Source: an uncultured Aquimarina sp.
Lineage (GTDB): Bacteria; Bacteroidota; Bacteroidia; Flavobacteriales; Flavobacteriaceae
DNA length: 64,000 bases
Assembly (NCBI GenBank): GCA_947503835.1
Contig: CANNFM010000003.1
Location: 1-64,000, forward strand
Reading direction: 5' to 3'
A program made the position numbers and the translations under genes. This document shows, piece after piece, positions 8,902 to 19,924 of the stretch. The notes under the pieces are model-generated. The model worked only from the letters and a program-made list of their open reading frames with translations, did not search any database and had not been told where the DNA came from. Every line of letters begins with the position of its first letter. The first letter of the stretch is position 1.

Positions 8902-9411
8902 ATGAAACGATTAATTATATCTTCAATAAATCATAACCTTAATAATGCTATAGCTTTATTAAAAGTAATAGATTCAATAACGTATTGTGATGCCTCTTTA
9001 GGACCTTATTATTCGAGTATTGGTTCTCATATAAGACATACTCTCGATTTTTTTGATTGCATTATTAGCGGGTTGGATTCTAATGATATTGATTTAACAG
9101 CTCGAAAAAGAGATGAGATTTTGTCTAGTGATAAAGAAGCTGCAATACTACATATATATAAATTACAAGAAATCTTACTTTCTTATGTAGATGTAAATAC
9201 GGATTATTTAATTCATGTTACAGATGACATGGGGCAGGGTAAAGTAACAGTAAGTTATACATTAGAAAGTATTCTTGCCCATGCTAATAGTCATACGGTT
9301 CATCATTATGCTACAATAGGATACATACTTGACCATTTAGGAATAGAAGTTAAAATTCCTGGATTTGGTTATAACCCTACTACTCCTATAAATAAAAGAG
9401 AAGGAATATAA
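8902..9411 (+). CDS. DinB/YfiT-like four-helix metal protein
   Basis: A 169-residue helical protein with the histidine pattern of the DinB/YfiT superfamily: one His in the second helix (SHIRHTLDF) and a pair in the fourth (HTVHHYA). These proteins bind a divalent metal, and several act as thiol-dependent transferases or hydrolases; the substrate here is unknown. The name does not imply relation to the DinB polymerase. A TATCTTTC sequence about 20 bases before the ATG is a near match to the promoter consensus. It is divergent from the coiled-coil gene, with 290 bases between them. Confidence 0.75.
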   Translation: MKRLIISSINHNLNNAIALLKVIDSITYCDASLGPYYSSIGSHIRHTLDFFDCIISGLDSNDIDLTARKRDEILSSDKEAAILHIYKLQEILLSYVDVNTDYLIHVTDDMGQGKVTVSYTLESILAHANSHTVHHYATIGYILDHLGIEVKIPGFGYNPTTPINKREGI

Positions 9412-9435
9412 CGTATCTTTTCCCGATTACAATAG

Positions 9436-9669
9436 TTATCCCTTTCCAAAGATCGAATCCATAATTGTTTTTATGCCTCTAAAAGCCATAAATATGGCGA
9501 ATGCTGCGCCAATTAACCCTAATATTAAAATAGGAATGTACAATGGATGATCCTGATTCTTAAAGGCTGAATGTATAATTACGGGGCTTATAAACATAAA
9601 AATAAGGGCAATAGCCATACGCTGTACACCTTTCCCGAGTAGTTCTTTATTGGTTCTATTGGGCTCCAT
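9436..9669 (-). CDS. Small two-helix membrane protein (DUF6095-like)
   Basis: A 77-residue protein with two hydrophobic helices (about residues 15-35 and 45-65) and charged ends; it should lie in the inner membrane. It resembles the flavobacterial DUF6095 family, which often sits beside murQ. Its start overlaps the end of murQ by 14 bases, so the two are translated together. Function unknown. Confidence 0.75.
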   Translation of the reverse strand: MEPNRTNKELLGKGVQRMAIALIFMFISPVIIHSAFKNQDHPLYIPILILGLIGAAFAIFMAFRGIKTIMDSIFGKG

Positions 9670-10471
9670 AATTATCTATCGCATTACGAACACTGCCGTA
9701 TTCTTCTAATAATTTTGCGGCTTGCTCTCGCTCAATACTTAATTCTTCCATAATCATTCGAGTACCTCGATCTACAAGTTTATTATTACTAAGCTGCATA
9801 TCCACCATTTTATTACCCTTTACTCTACCAAGTTGAATCATAGCAGAGGTAGAAATCATATTCAAAACTAGTTTTTGGGCTGTACCGGCCTTCATACGAG
9901 AACTTCCGGTTACAAATTCTGGTCCCACAATAACCACAATAGGAAATTGGGCTGTTGTAACCAAGGGGCTTCCTTCGTTACAGGTAATGCAACCCGTAAT
10001 AATGTTATTCTCGTTACATTGTTGCAAAGCACTAATAACATAGGGTGTGGTTCCAGATGCTGCAATACCGATTACAACATCTTTTTGAGAAATATGGTAT
10101 TCTTGAAGGTCTTTCCATCCTTGATCTGTACTATCTTCAGCAAATTCTACAGCTTTTCGGATAGCCATATCTCCGCCAGCTATTAATCCAATGACCAAGT
10201 CTTGAGACACCCCAAAAGTTGGTGGACACTCACTAGCATCAACTACTCCTAAACGACCGCTAGTACCAGCACCCATATAGAAAAGTCTACCTCCTTCTTT
10301 TAATTTTTGTACGATTTGAGAAACTAAAGCTTCAATTTGCGGTATAGATTGTTCTACTGCATCAGGAACTGTTTTGTCCTCTTTGTTGATTTGCGTAAGT
10401 AACTCGGTGATGCTCATTTTTTCTAAATGATCATGCTTTGAGGATTGTTCTGTAGTTTTTATAAAAGACAT
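9656..10471 (-). CDS. murQ: N-acetylmuramic acid 6-phosphate etherase
   Basis: MurQ cleaves the lactyl ether of N-acetylmuramic acid 6-phosphate to give N-acetylglucosamine 6-phosphate and lactate in recycling of cell-wall sugars. The 271-residue protein has the SIS-type sugar-phosphate fold with GAGTSGRLGVVDASECPPTFG-type motifs near residue 70-90 and the later GPEFVTGSSRMKAGTAQK region, both typical of the family; the length is slightly below the usual 300. It acts in the cytoplasm. It forms a two-gene unit with the small membrane gene that overlaps its end. No sugar transporter or kinase is adjacent. Confidence 0.93.
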   Translation of the reverse strand: MSFIKTTEQSSKHDHLEKMSITELLTQINKEDKTVPDAVEQSIPQIEALVSQIVQKLKEGGRLFYMGAGTSGRLGVVDASECPPTFGVSQDLVIGLIAGGDMAIRKAVEFAEDSTDQGWKDLQEYHISQKDVVIGIAASGTTPYVISALQQCNENNIITGCITCNEGSPLVTTAQFPIVVIVGPEFVTGSSRMKAGTAQKLVLNMISTSAMIQLGRVKGNKMVDMQLSNNKLVDRGTRMIMEELSIEREQAAKLLEEYGSVRNAIDNYGAQ

Positions 10472-10534
10472 ACGTCAAAAATACTCATTTTTGATTTTAG
10501 GAGCGCTTACTATTTTCTTTTCCTAAAAAAAGAT

Positions 10535-11353
10535 TTATGGTTGAATAGTGAATTCGAATCTATCAGCTTCAGAAAGATTAAAGTACCCCAAGGCAATGTT
10601 ATTTTGATTCGTGGTATTGATAATATTACCTCTTAATACTGCTGGTGGAGCCAGAAAAGGGTTTCCGCCATCTTGTTCACTTTGTTCTATAAGAAGATTT
10701 GCATAATTATAATAACGTTCATCAACTCCTAATATCTTAATGGTTACCTCTTGTCCAACTACCATATTTTCGTAGAAATAAGAAAAGTTGAAAGATTCAC
10801 CCTGATAAAATCGATCTTCACTAGCAAGAAATAAACTAAAATCAAAATCGAAGAGGTAGAAATCATCGCGATCTGCGACATCGGTAAAAGTAACTATTAT
10901 TTCTGTTTCATCACCATCAAAAAGAGTAGCATCACCCTGTTCTATACTATCAATAGGGGCAGTTGGTATAAGTTGCGTCGTAGCGATATATGTCTCATTT
11001 TGATAAATTACTGTTAATTCATATTGCGTATCAAATTCTGGAAGAAAATCTGTTATCTCTGGGATGTAGAATCCCGCTTCTCCTGATTCTATGAAATTAA
11101 TAATAGAATCATCATTTTTGTTCGTAATAAAAACATCAGCATTACTTACTGTCGGAGCATTTCGATCAAAAAATGGTGCCGATAAAGTAAGTCTCACTCC
11201 TCCTTCTACGGTAACAGGATTTTCATTTGTATACAATTCAAATGAAGCATCAATCACTAATTGAGGTGTTCCATTAGGGACATCTACATCGACTACATCT
11301 TCACAACTGGTAAAAACTAATATTAATATGAGTATAAAAAGTAAATTTTTCAT
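10535..11353 (-). CDS. DUF4249-type outer-membrane lipoprotein
   Basis: The protein starts with a lipoprotein signal ending in FTSC (Cys17) and continues with a beta-rich region beginning PQLVIDASFE, typical of DUF4249. Such proteins are encoded with a TonB-dependent receptor in Bacteroidota, as here, where the receptor ends only 5 bases upstream. By analogy with SusD-type partners it may be a surface lipoprotein helping the receptor capture its substrate, but the substrate is unknown. Length 272 residues. Confidence 0.85.
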   Translation of the reverse strand: MKNLLFILILILVFTSCEDVVDVDVPNGTPQLVIDASFELYTNENPVTVEGGVRLTLSAPFFDRNAPTVSNADVFITNKNDDSIINFIESGEAGFYIPEITDFLPEFDTQYELTVIYQNETYIATTQLIPTAPIDSIEQGDATLFDGDETEIIVTFTDVADRDDFYLFDFDFSLFLASEDRFYQGESFNFSYFYENMVVGQEVTIKILGVDERYYNYANLLIEQSEQDGGNPFLAPPAVLRGNIINTTNQNNIALGYFNLSEADRFEFTIQP

Positions 11354-11358
11354 CGTTT

Positions 11359-13737
11359 TTAGAATTTAAAGTTATAGGTCACTGCGGGTATAATTCCGAA
11401 TATTGAAGTTCGTATAGCTTCATTTACAAAAGTATCTGGGTTTCTTGTAAAGGTAATCGAAGCAGCATTTCTGCGGCTATATAAGTTATAGATACTAAAA
11501 ACCCATTCTCCTTGCCATTTTCTGTTTTTATTTTTTCTAGGTGTCAACGTAGCACTAATATCAATTCGATGATATGCTGGTAAACGTTCACTATTTCTTG
11601 ATCCATCAAATATTGGAACAGATAAACCCTGGTATTCAAACTGCCCACTTGGATAATTTGTAGGTTGTCCGGTTTGGAATATAAAATTGGCTCCGAATTT
11701 CCATTTTTCATTTAACTCATAGGAACCGTTAAAGGATATATCATGAGTTTTATCATATGGGGTGTTATACCATTCATTATTGCTAATTCCAGGTTCTTCG
11801 GGTGTTCTGCCTGGGGTTCTTTGCTCAGATTTTGATAACGTATACGCTAGCCAACCTTTAAATTTCCCTTCATTCTTTCGCAATAAGAATTCTAAACCAT
11901 AAGCGCGGGCTTCTCCATTAAGAATATCTTGTTCTATAGCATTGTTTGCAATCAGATCGGCACCGTCTATATAGTCTATACGATTTTTGATATCCTTATA
12001 AAAAACTTCTGTTTCCAGAGAATACCTGTTGTCATTGATGTTTTTGAAATACCCTACAGCATATTGATTGAGTATTTGAGGTTTTATATACTTACCACTT
12101 GGTGCCCATACATCTAAAGGAGTAGGAGAGTTGGTGTTTGATAAAAGGTGAAGGTATTGCGCCATTCTATTATAACTGGCTTTTATCGAGGTGTTATCAT
12201 TAAAAGCATATGCCAATGATACTCTGGGTTCTAGATTAGTGAAATTTTCTATTTGATCACTTCTCTTAAAACTTTCTGTTTGTATTGGTTCTGCAGATTC
12301 ATAGATTTGAAGTTCTTCATTAAACAGAAGAGGGTTGTCATCCTGATAAATATTCAGTTCGTCTTGCCCTAATCGTATAAAGTTACTTAGTCTAAGTCCG
12401 TACTGAAGCGTTAAATTGTTAGAAATTTTGTGCTCGGCGTCTACATAAGCTCCAAATTCATTAGCATATTTATCGGTGAGTTTTTCTCTATTGATTCCAG
12501 AATCTGCACTATTGGGTTTTATCTCTCCAGGATTAAACTTAAAATAGATGTTATTGATCCCGTAGTTGAGTTGAAAACTATTACTTAGATAATGTTTTAA
12601 GTCATATTTGATATTAAAATTTCTAATACCCGAATTCCATTCAAAGCCTACAAAATCAAGTTCAAGCCCATAGAAATAATCAGAATAAATTAGGGAAAGG
12701 TTTGAAAATAGTTTGTCTGAAAACAAATGATTCCATCGTAAATTTAGAACAGTATTGCCATAAGTGTTCTCAAAGCTTTCTGAAATAGAGAATACATCAC
12801 GCCCAAAGTATCCTGATAAGAATAGGCTGTTGTTCTCATTAATTTTATAGTTTAATTTAGTATTCAGGTCGTAAAAATAGGCTTTGCTGTCTTCTTCAAA
12901 AAGAGGTAAGAAAAGATGTGCATATGATGCCCTGCCTCCCACTAAAAAAGCTCCTCGATCTTTTACGATGGGCCCTTCGGCGAGTAGCCTGCTGGCTACA
13001 GCCCCAAGACCTCCCTTCATTTTAAATTTCTTACTGTTTCCTTCTTTTTGATATATGTCTAGAACAGAAGATACTCTTCCTCCGTATTTTGCAGGTATTC
13101 CTCCTTTATACAGTTTAATATCTTTTATAGCATCTGGATTAAATACAGAGAAAAACCCGAAAAGGTGGGAAGAATTAAAAATAGTAGCTTCATCGAGTAG
13201 AATAAGATTTTGATCTGCTGCTCCTCCTCGTACATTAAATCCTGATGCACCTTCTCCTGCACTTGTTACCCCTGGTAGCAATAAAATAGATTTGATCACA
13301 TCTGCTTCTCCTAAAACCACTGGTATTTGCTTAATGGTTTCGGCAGAGAGCTTGTTAACGCTCATTTGCGGGGTTTTTATATTTAGTTTGTCGGTTTTTT
13401 CAGTAATCACGACTTCATCCAACATTTCGGATGATTCAGATAATTGAAAATTTAGCTTTTTATCTTCATTAAGATCTATGTCTTGGAAGATATCGGTAAA
13501 CCCCACGTAACTCACTTGTAGTTTATATGTTCCTTGCGGAAGAGTAATAGAGAAGAACCCGTATTCATTGGTTACTGCTCCTTTTCCTATTTCTGGAAAA
13601 ATCACGTTAACACCAATAAGAGTTTCGTTGCTTGATTGTTCGGATATAGTTCCACTAAGAGTAAATTTTTCTTGACTATATAAAGAATATTGTGTGATAA
13701 GTGTGAGTAAGAAACTAATTAAGATATATTTTTTCAA
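11359..13737 (-). CDS. TonB-dependent receptor with carboxypeptidase-regulatory-like N-terminal domain
   Basis: The 792-residue protein has a signal peptide (about residues 1-21), a carboxypeptidase-D regulatory-like beta domain (about 24-110, with GVNVIFPEIGKGAVTNEYG), a plug domain (about 120-230, with GFNVRGGAADQNLILLD) and a long outer-membrane barrel ending in aromatic Phe, as barrels do. It should import an unknown ligand across the outer membrane using TonB energy. A DUF4249 lipoprotein gene follows at 5 bases, forming the usual receptor/lipoprotein pair. There is no neighbouring enzyme to point to the substrate. Confidence 0.92.
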   Translation of the reverse strand: MKKYILISFLLTLITQYSLYSQEKFTLSGTISEQSSNETLIGVNVIFPEIGKGAVTNEYGFFSITLPQGTYKLQVSYVGFTDIFQDIDLNEDKKLNFQLSESSEMLDEVVITEKTDKLNIKTPQMSVNKLSAETIKQIPVVLGEADVIKSILLLPGVTSAGEGASGFNVRGGAADQNLILLDEATIFNSSHLFGFFSVFNPDAIKDIKLYKGGIPAKYGGRVSSVLDIYQKEGNSKKFKMKGGLGAVASRLLAEGPIVKDRGAFLVGGRASYAHLFLPLFEEDSKAYFYDLNTKLNYKINENNSLFLSGYFGRDVFSISESFENTYGNTVLNLRWNHLFSDKLFSNLSLIYSDYFYGLELDFVGFEWNSGIRNFNIKYDLKHYLSNSFQLNYGINNIYFKFNPGEIKPNSADSGINREKLTDKYANEFGAYVDAEHKISNNLTLQYGLRLSNFIRLGQDELNIYQDDNPLLFNEELQIYESAEPIQTESFKRSDQIENFTNLEPRVSLAYAFNDNTSIKASYNRMAQYLHLLSNTNSPTPLDVWAPSGKYIKPQILNQYAVGYFKNINDNRYSLETEVFYKDIKNRIDYIDGADLIANNAIEQDILNGEARAYGLEFLLRKNEGKFKGWLAYTLSKSEQRTPGRTPEEPGISNNEWYNTPYDKTHDISFNGSYELNEKWKFGANFIFQTGQPTNYPSGQFEYQGLSVPIFDGSRNSERLPAYHRIDISATLTPRKNKNRKWQGEWVFSIYNLYSRRNAASITFTRNPDTFVNEAIRTSIFGIIPAVTYNFKF

Positions 13738-13979
13738 AGGATATGTGTTTTAATTATATATTGAATAAAATAAAAGAATATGATTACAGTTTAAAATTAC
13801 GGTAAAGTTGTTTTTAATTGAAAAGTTATATACAAACTATTCATATTTACCTACCAATCCTTTTGAATAATCTATAAAAATGAAAATCATAAAAAGTAAG
13901 ATTGTAAAGGAAGAAATATGAAATGAGTTTTACAATTACACAACAGTTAATTTTGAGTTATATTATTATATAATGAGGC

Positions 13980-14138
13980 TTATGATGCTTCCCACTGAAA
14001 GTTTATAGGAAGCCATTCTTCATGCTTTGCTGCTATATTATTTGATGAAAACGAAAACCTGTTTTTTTTAACGTATACTTTGTTGTTTTCAGTAAACACA
14101 TACATAACATGTAATTTCTCTTTGTTTTTACTTGTCAT
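13980..14138 (-). CDS. Small 52-residue ORF overlapping the barrel gene
   Basis: An ATG at 14138 overlaps the last 11 bases of the barrel gene (stop 14128-14130) in another frame and opens a 52-residue frame ending with TAA at 13980. The product is MTSKNKEKLH then a polar, aromatic-containing chain ending EWLPINFQWEAS. The composition (two Trp, mixed charges) looks like protein and not like translated AT-rich spacer, and the overlap suggests coupled translation. No signal peptide or known domain is seen. It could also be the remnant of a longer gene. Moderate to low confidence. Confidence 0.45.
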   Translation of the reverse strand: MTSKNKEKLHVMYVFTENNKVYVKKNRFSFSSNNIAAKHEEWLPINFQWEAS

Positions 14139-14820
14139 CTGATATTTTTTTTTTGTAACGATTTCTACCTAAATTAAAGACACCAATTTTTATACCAAGA
14201 CTTGTAGAGAACCCGTTGATACGAACAAATGCATTTGGAGTTAGCACAGCTTTACCAGAAAATCGATATTTTATACCTGCTTCTAATTGAACATATCTGG
14301 AAATATTATATAAAACATTTACTCCCGGTTCTACAACATATAGTGATGAGAACAGAGAATTCCTTTCTTTTGCTTCTTCTTCTTCTGTCAAATTTAATTC
14401 AAAATATCCAGCACCAGCAGCACCAGCACCTATTAGTAAAGGAAAAGAAAGGTTTACTTTGGCTTCACTAAAAAATATAGGTTCTAAATGGAAACCTCCA
14501 TAAACTGCACCTAAGTCAGGACCTAATTCAGTGCCATCTGATAAAATAATACCTGATAAATTTTGATTAGAGTACAAGCCTTTTACTACAAGTCCAATTT
14601 CAAATTTACGGTTGGCTACATATGCTAATTTGAGGCCTGTTATATATGTGCTTTTACCTTTAATTTGTCCATAGCCCCCGCTAATTCCTAAATAAACTCC
14701 ATGTACAATGTTTTTTCGATCATTAAATTCTATATAATTATTATCTTTTGAATCCTGTGCATTGCCTTGATATAGTATAAAAGTTAGAAAAAAGAGTAAT
14801 GTTGCTTTTTGAAGTTTCAT
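14128..14820 (-). CDS. Outer-membrane beta-barrel-like protein
   Basis: A 230-residue protein with a signal peptide ending in GNAQ and alternating glycine/aromatic strands (for example GVYLGISGGYGQIKGK and TGLKLAYVANRKFEIGL), the look of a small 8-10 stranded outer-membrane barrel. The family is not recognised further. It lies 50 bases behind the putative adhesin gene at 14870 and may belong to the same sigma-factor-led unit. A glutamate run near residue 150 could be a surface loop. Confidence 0.7.
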   Translation of the reverse strand: MKLQKATLLFFLTFILYQGNAQDSKDNNYIEFNDRKNIVHGVYLGISGGYGQIKGKSTYITGLKLAYVANRKFEIGLVVKGLYSNQNLSGIILSDGTELGPDLGAVYGGFHLEPIFFSEAKVNLSFPLLIGAGAAGAGYFELNLTEEEEAKERNSLFSSLYVVEPGVNVLYNISRYVQLEAGIKYRFSGKAVLTPNAFVRINGFSTSLGIKIGVFNLGRNRYKKKISDDK

Positions 14821-14869
14821 AATTGATTTGTTATTTTTTTATGATATTACTAAGTATGGCTATTAATGG

Positions 14870-15961
14870 TTATTCGGTTAAGACGATAATGCCTTTTGTT
14901 CCTGTAATTTGAAATTTACCCGAATCCCTATTGGTTCCATAAGTAGCGCTAATTTTTCTAATCCTTTTTCGTTTATCAATCATATTGGTTTTTACATTGG
15001 TGAACGATTTAGGAATTCTTAATAATCCTTGTTCCAAAGAAGCATTAAAATCAAGAGTGGTTCCTGCAATATTTATATTAAGTTCTGAGGATTCTTGATT
15101 GATAGTAATATTTGCATTCGGCTTTTGAAGTTTATAAACCCTAAAGTCGGTTACTTCCATAGTAAGGTTGATGTCTTCAGATACCTTGTTTAGATTCATG
15201 CTGCTAAACTTAAGTTCTCCTTGGATATTTCCTATTTGTTGTATAGTTATTTTATCCTTGCTAGACTGTATTTCTAGAGAGGCTACATTTTCAATAGTAA
15301 TAGTGGTACCGCTACTGGTTATTTTAAGTTCTTTAGATTCTTCTATGTCGATTTCTCCATTTTTGAATCGTATTGTACCGTAGGTGATAGACTTTGTTTT
15401 TAGTTTGCCGAATTTCATTTCTATATTGGCATTGTTAAGGCTTTTGTTTATCCAAATGTCACCATGTTGTTGGTTAACTTTTAATTTACCATTCCATCCA
15501 TTCATTATAATATCACCAAACTTATTCGTAATATTTATCTCTGCATTATGGGGTAAATAGATGTCATAATTGATTTGAATATTCCCTCTATCAAAATCAA
15601 AAGGATTAGCCTTGTCAAAAAGACGAGAAAACATACTGTTGCTTTTTTCTTCAATTACAGAAGAGATACTAATGAAGTCTTCTGTGCTGTTTATCACCGA
15701 TTTGATACGTTTTAAAAGTTCTTTGGCATCTTCTTTCTTCTTTTTACTTACTTCTATATTAACAACAATCTGGATTGTTTTTTCTTCCCAGCCATTTACG
15801 ACAATATTTCCATATTTATTATCTAAATGCAGTTCTCCAGTATTGGTTAAAGGGTATGTATTTTCTATCTTTTTAGATACTTTTTCTTGCGCCCACACAT
15901 TATAATTTGATAGCAGTAGTATTAGTATCAATAAAATAGGTTTATAAAATATAGTCTTCAT
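14870..15961 (-). CDS. Putative auto-transporter adhesin / DUF4097-like beta-helix protein
   Basis: The 363-residue protein has a signal peptide ending in VWAQ, then a long stretch of short repeating strands rich in Gly, Asn, Ile and Val (GDIIMNGWNGKLKVNQQHG; FGKLKTKSITYGTIRF), as in DUF4097/GIN-type right-handed beta-helix proteins. It should be outside the cytoplasmic membrane. Its start overlaps the end of the anti-sigma gene by 20 bases, and the sigma gene lies upstream, so the three are one unit and this protein is probably either the sensor or a target of that system. The adhesin label is a family name, not a demonstrated role. Confidence 0.75.
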   Translation of the reverse strand: MKTIFYKPILLILILLLSNYNVWAQEKVSKKIENTYPLTNTGELHLDNKYGNIVVNGWEEKTIQIVVNIEVSKKKKEDAKELLKRIKSVINSTEDFISISSVIEEKSNSMFSRLFDKANPFDFDRGNIQINYDIYLPHNAEINITNKFGDIIMNGWNGKLKVNQQHGDIWINKSLNNANIEMKFGKLKTKSITYGTIRFKNGEIDIEESKELKITSSGTTITIENVASLEIQSSKDKITIQQIGNIQGELKFSSMNLNKVSEDINLTMEVTDFRVYKLQKPNANITINQESSELNINIAGTTLDFNASLEQGLLRIPKSFTNVKTNMIDKRKRIRKISATYGTNRDSGKFQITGTKGIIVLTE

Positions 15962-16481
15962 TGCTATTCAATTTTTTTGAATTATTGACCTGTTTTAACA
16001 GGTTCTCGATCAATTCTATCCTTTTCTTATAATTATTTATGATGGCTTCTAAAATGTACTCGTTATTAAGATTTTTTGTCATTTCTAATTTTAAAGCTTC
16101 ATATTCATTATCTAATTCATCGATAAACGACAAGAATTCTTTTTTGTCTTCGGGTTGTAATTTTTGGTTATTTTTTACCAACTGTACTTGAAGAGAGACT
16201 AAGCCTTTGTAGTAAGTGTCAATATCATGCAATTCATTATGTACAGTATTATTCTGTTGATTTTGATTAAAATCCGAAATGTTAGAAAGCTTGTATATGG
16301 ATACCCCACCTATTAAAATCAAAATACTTGCTGCTATTTTTAATAAAGGTGATCTCCATAATCTATTTGATTTCGGAATTTCTATACGTGACTCGATGTT
16401 ATCCCACATTTTTGATCTGTCGGCTTTATGTTCATCAAACAGAAGTTTATTTTCTTTAATATATTTTTCTAAATCATCCAT
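15942..16481 (-). CDS. Putative anti-sigma factor
   Basis: A 179-residue protein with a cytoplasmic N-terminal part of about 44 residues (including KADRSKMWDNIESRI), one membrane helix near residues 45-62 and a helical periplasmic part. Its position 4 bases behind an ECF sigma gene and its single membrane span fit an anti-sigma factor that holds the sigma factor at the membrane until a signal arrives. There is no zinc-finger HxxxCxxC motif, so it is not a ZAS-type anti-sigma factor by sequence. Role assigned from position and topology. Confidence 0.7.
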   Translation of the reverse strand: MDDLEKYIKENKLLFDEHKADRSKMWDNIESRIEIPKSNRLWRSPLLKIAASILILIGGVSIYKLSNISDFNQNQQNNTVHNELHDIDTYYKGLVSLQVQLVKNNQKLQPEDKKEFLSFIDELDNEYEALKLEMTKNLNNEYILEAIINNYKKRIELIENLLKQVNNSKKLNSNEDYIL

Positions 16482-16485
16482 GCCA

Positions 16486-17025
16486 TTATGGGGTGTTTAT
16501 AATTTCAATTAGTTTTTTCTTTGCTCTATGGTATTGTGATTTTGAAGTAGAAACAGTAATTTCTAATATTTCTGCAATTTCTATGTGATCATATCCTTCA
16601 ATTAGATATAGGTTAATGATCTGTCGATATCCTAAGGGTAATTTCTTAATGCCGGATTTTATTTTATTAATGTCATATGCTATCACTTGGTCATTAATTT
16701 CTTCGTTTAAATGATATTCATGATGGTCTAGAGGCACAAGAGTTATTCTTTTCAATTTTAAATGATTTATACTTTTATTAATTACTATTCTTTTTAACCA
16801 GGAACCAAAAGTGCTTTCGTATCTAAAGGATGTTAAGTTTTTAAATGCATCTACAAAACTGTCCTGTACAATATCTTCAGCATCTTCCTTTACATTAAGA
16901 ATTCGCATACTTACGTTATACATGGCATCTACATAGAGTTCATATAATCGATATTGTGAATTCCTGTCACCAGACTTGCTTTGTTCCACAAGGTCTTTAT
17001 GTGTGTAAAGGATATTGGTTTTCAA
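16486..17025 (-). CDS. ECF RNA polymerase sigma factor
   Basis: A 179-residue sigma-70 family protein of the extracytoplasmic-function type. Region 2 is seen in LYELYVDAMYNVSMRIL with the acidic DAEDIVQDSF motif, and region 4 in LPLGYRQIINLYLIEGYDHIEIAEIL with its helix-turn-helix. Regions 1 and 3 are absent, as in ECF factors. It heads a minus-strand unit with the anti-sigma gene (4 bases away) and the putative adhesin gene, and possibly the barrel gene. It likely controls its own unit and other envelope genes. Confidence 0.9.
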   Translation of the reverse strand: MKTNILYTHKDLVEQSKSGDRNSQYRLYELYVDAMYNVSMRILNVKEDAEDIVQDSFVDAFKNLTSFRYESTFGSWLKRIVINKSINHLKLKRITLVPLDHHEYHLNEEINDQVIAYDINKIKSGIKKLPLGYRQIINLYLIEGYDHIEIAEILEITVSTSKSQYHRAKKKLIEIINTP

Positions 17026-17144
17026 TTGAGTTTAAGTTTCTTTTAAAGATACTTTTCTTTTCTAGTTACTATTATTGACAACTTGAATTTAGAAAGGTTG
17101 CATTTGTTGATGATTATATTTTAAATGAAAGTCTTTACAATAAA

Positions 17145-17178
17145 AAAAGCCTGTAAAATATTTATTTTACAGGCTTTT
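17145..17178. terminator. Terminator downstream of icd
   Basis: AAAAGCCTGTAAAAT pairs with ATTTTACAGGCTTTT around a very short loop, 22 bases after the icd stop codon. The A-run on the plus strand becomes a T-run on the minus strand, fitting termination of icd. Confidence 0.85.
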
Positions 17179-17199
17179 CTTATTGTATTTGTTATTTCT

Positions 17200-19443
<2,244 letters not shown>

Positions 19444-19632
19444 CTAGGTATCTTCATTTGTACTAGCCTTAACAGTTTTTGATACCCTATTTATAGTTGC
19501 ACTATTGTTTTAAGAAAACATTTAGTCGTTTAATTTTTCTTTGACAAACAATACTAATGGTCTTTTTTATTACATACCTGATGTATTGTTTTTACAATAG
19601 TCGTATTCGGAGAATTTCCGTGCGCGAAGATA

Positions 19633-19640
19633 CAAATCTA
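19633..19640 (-). promoter_or_regulatory. Candidate icd promoter -7 element
   Basis: CAAATCTA on the plus strand reads TAGATTTG on the minus strand, an exact TAnnTTTG match pointing at icd. It would give a leader of roughly 200 bases. No good -33 element is evident. Confidence 0.45.
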
Positions 19641-19667
19641 GTCATGTAAATGCAACCTGAGTACTGT

Positions 19668-19813
19668 TAGTTTTGCGTTAAAGGAAATGAATTGTAATTT
19701 CTTAAAAAATTAAGAGGAAAGTAGAGTGAAATCTAAAATATGAGTTCCATATTTTTTAAATGCTCAAAAATTAAAAAGCCATATCAAGAATACGTGTATT
19801 TTGATATGGCTTT
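19668..19813 (+). ncRNA. Candidate small RNA divergent from icd
   Basis: A TAGTTTTG element (19668-19675), exact for the promoter consensus, points away from icd. About 60 bases later a 7-base hairpin with a T run (19736-19757) follows, and then a strong hairpin at 19775-19813. No ORF beyond a few codons lies between. The layout of promoter, short sequence and terminator-like hairpins fits a small RNA of roughly 75 to 130 bases. There is no -33 element, and the family is not one I recognise. Inference. Confidence 0.35.
19775..19813. terminator. Orphan terminator-like hairpin
   Basis: A perfect 13-base stem, AAAGCCATATCAA with TTGATATGGCTTT, encloses GAATACGTGTATT, whose AATAC and GTATT can also pair. 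On the minus strand it is followed by a T-rich stretch, on the plus strand less so. No annotated gene ends here: rplS has its own terminator at 20353 and icd starts 350 bases away. It therefore points to an unannotated transcript. Confidence 0.7.
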
Positions 19814-19924
19814 ATCGGAAATATTTTTTTTATGTTAGCTGTTTTACCCGCTATTAAATAAAAACTTTCGTTGTTTATAACACTTTTATATTTCCGGAAT
19901 TTAAGTAGAATTTTAACTTTTATC

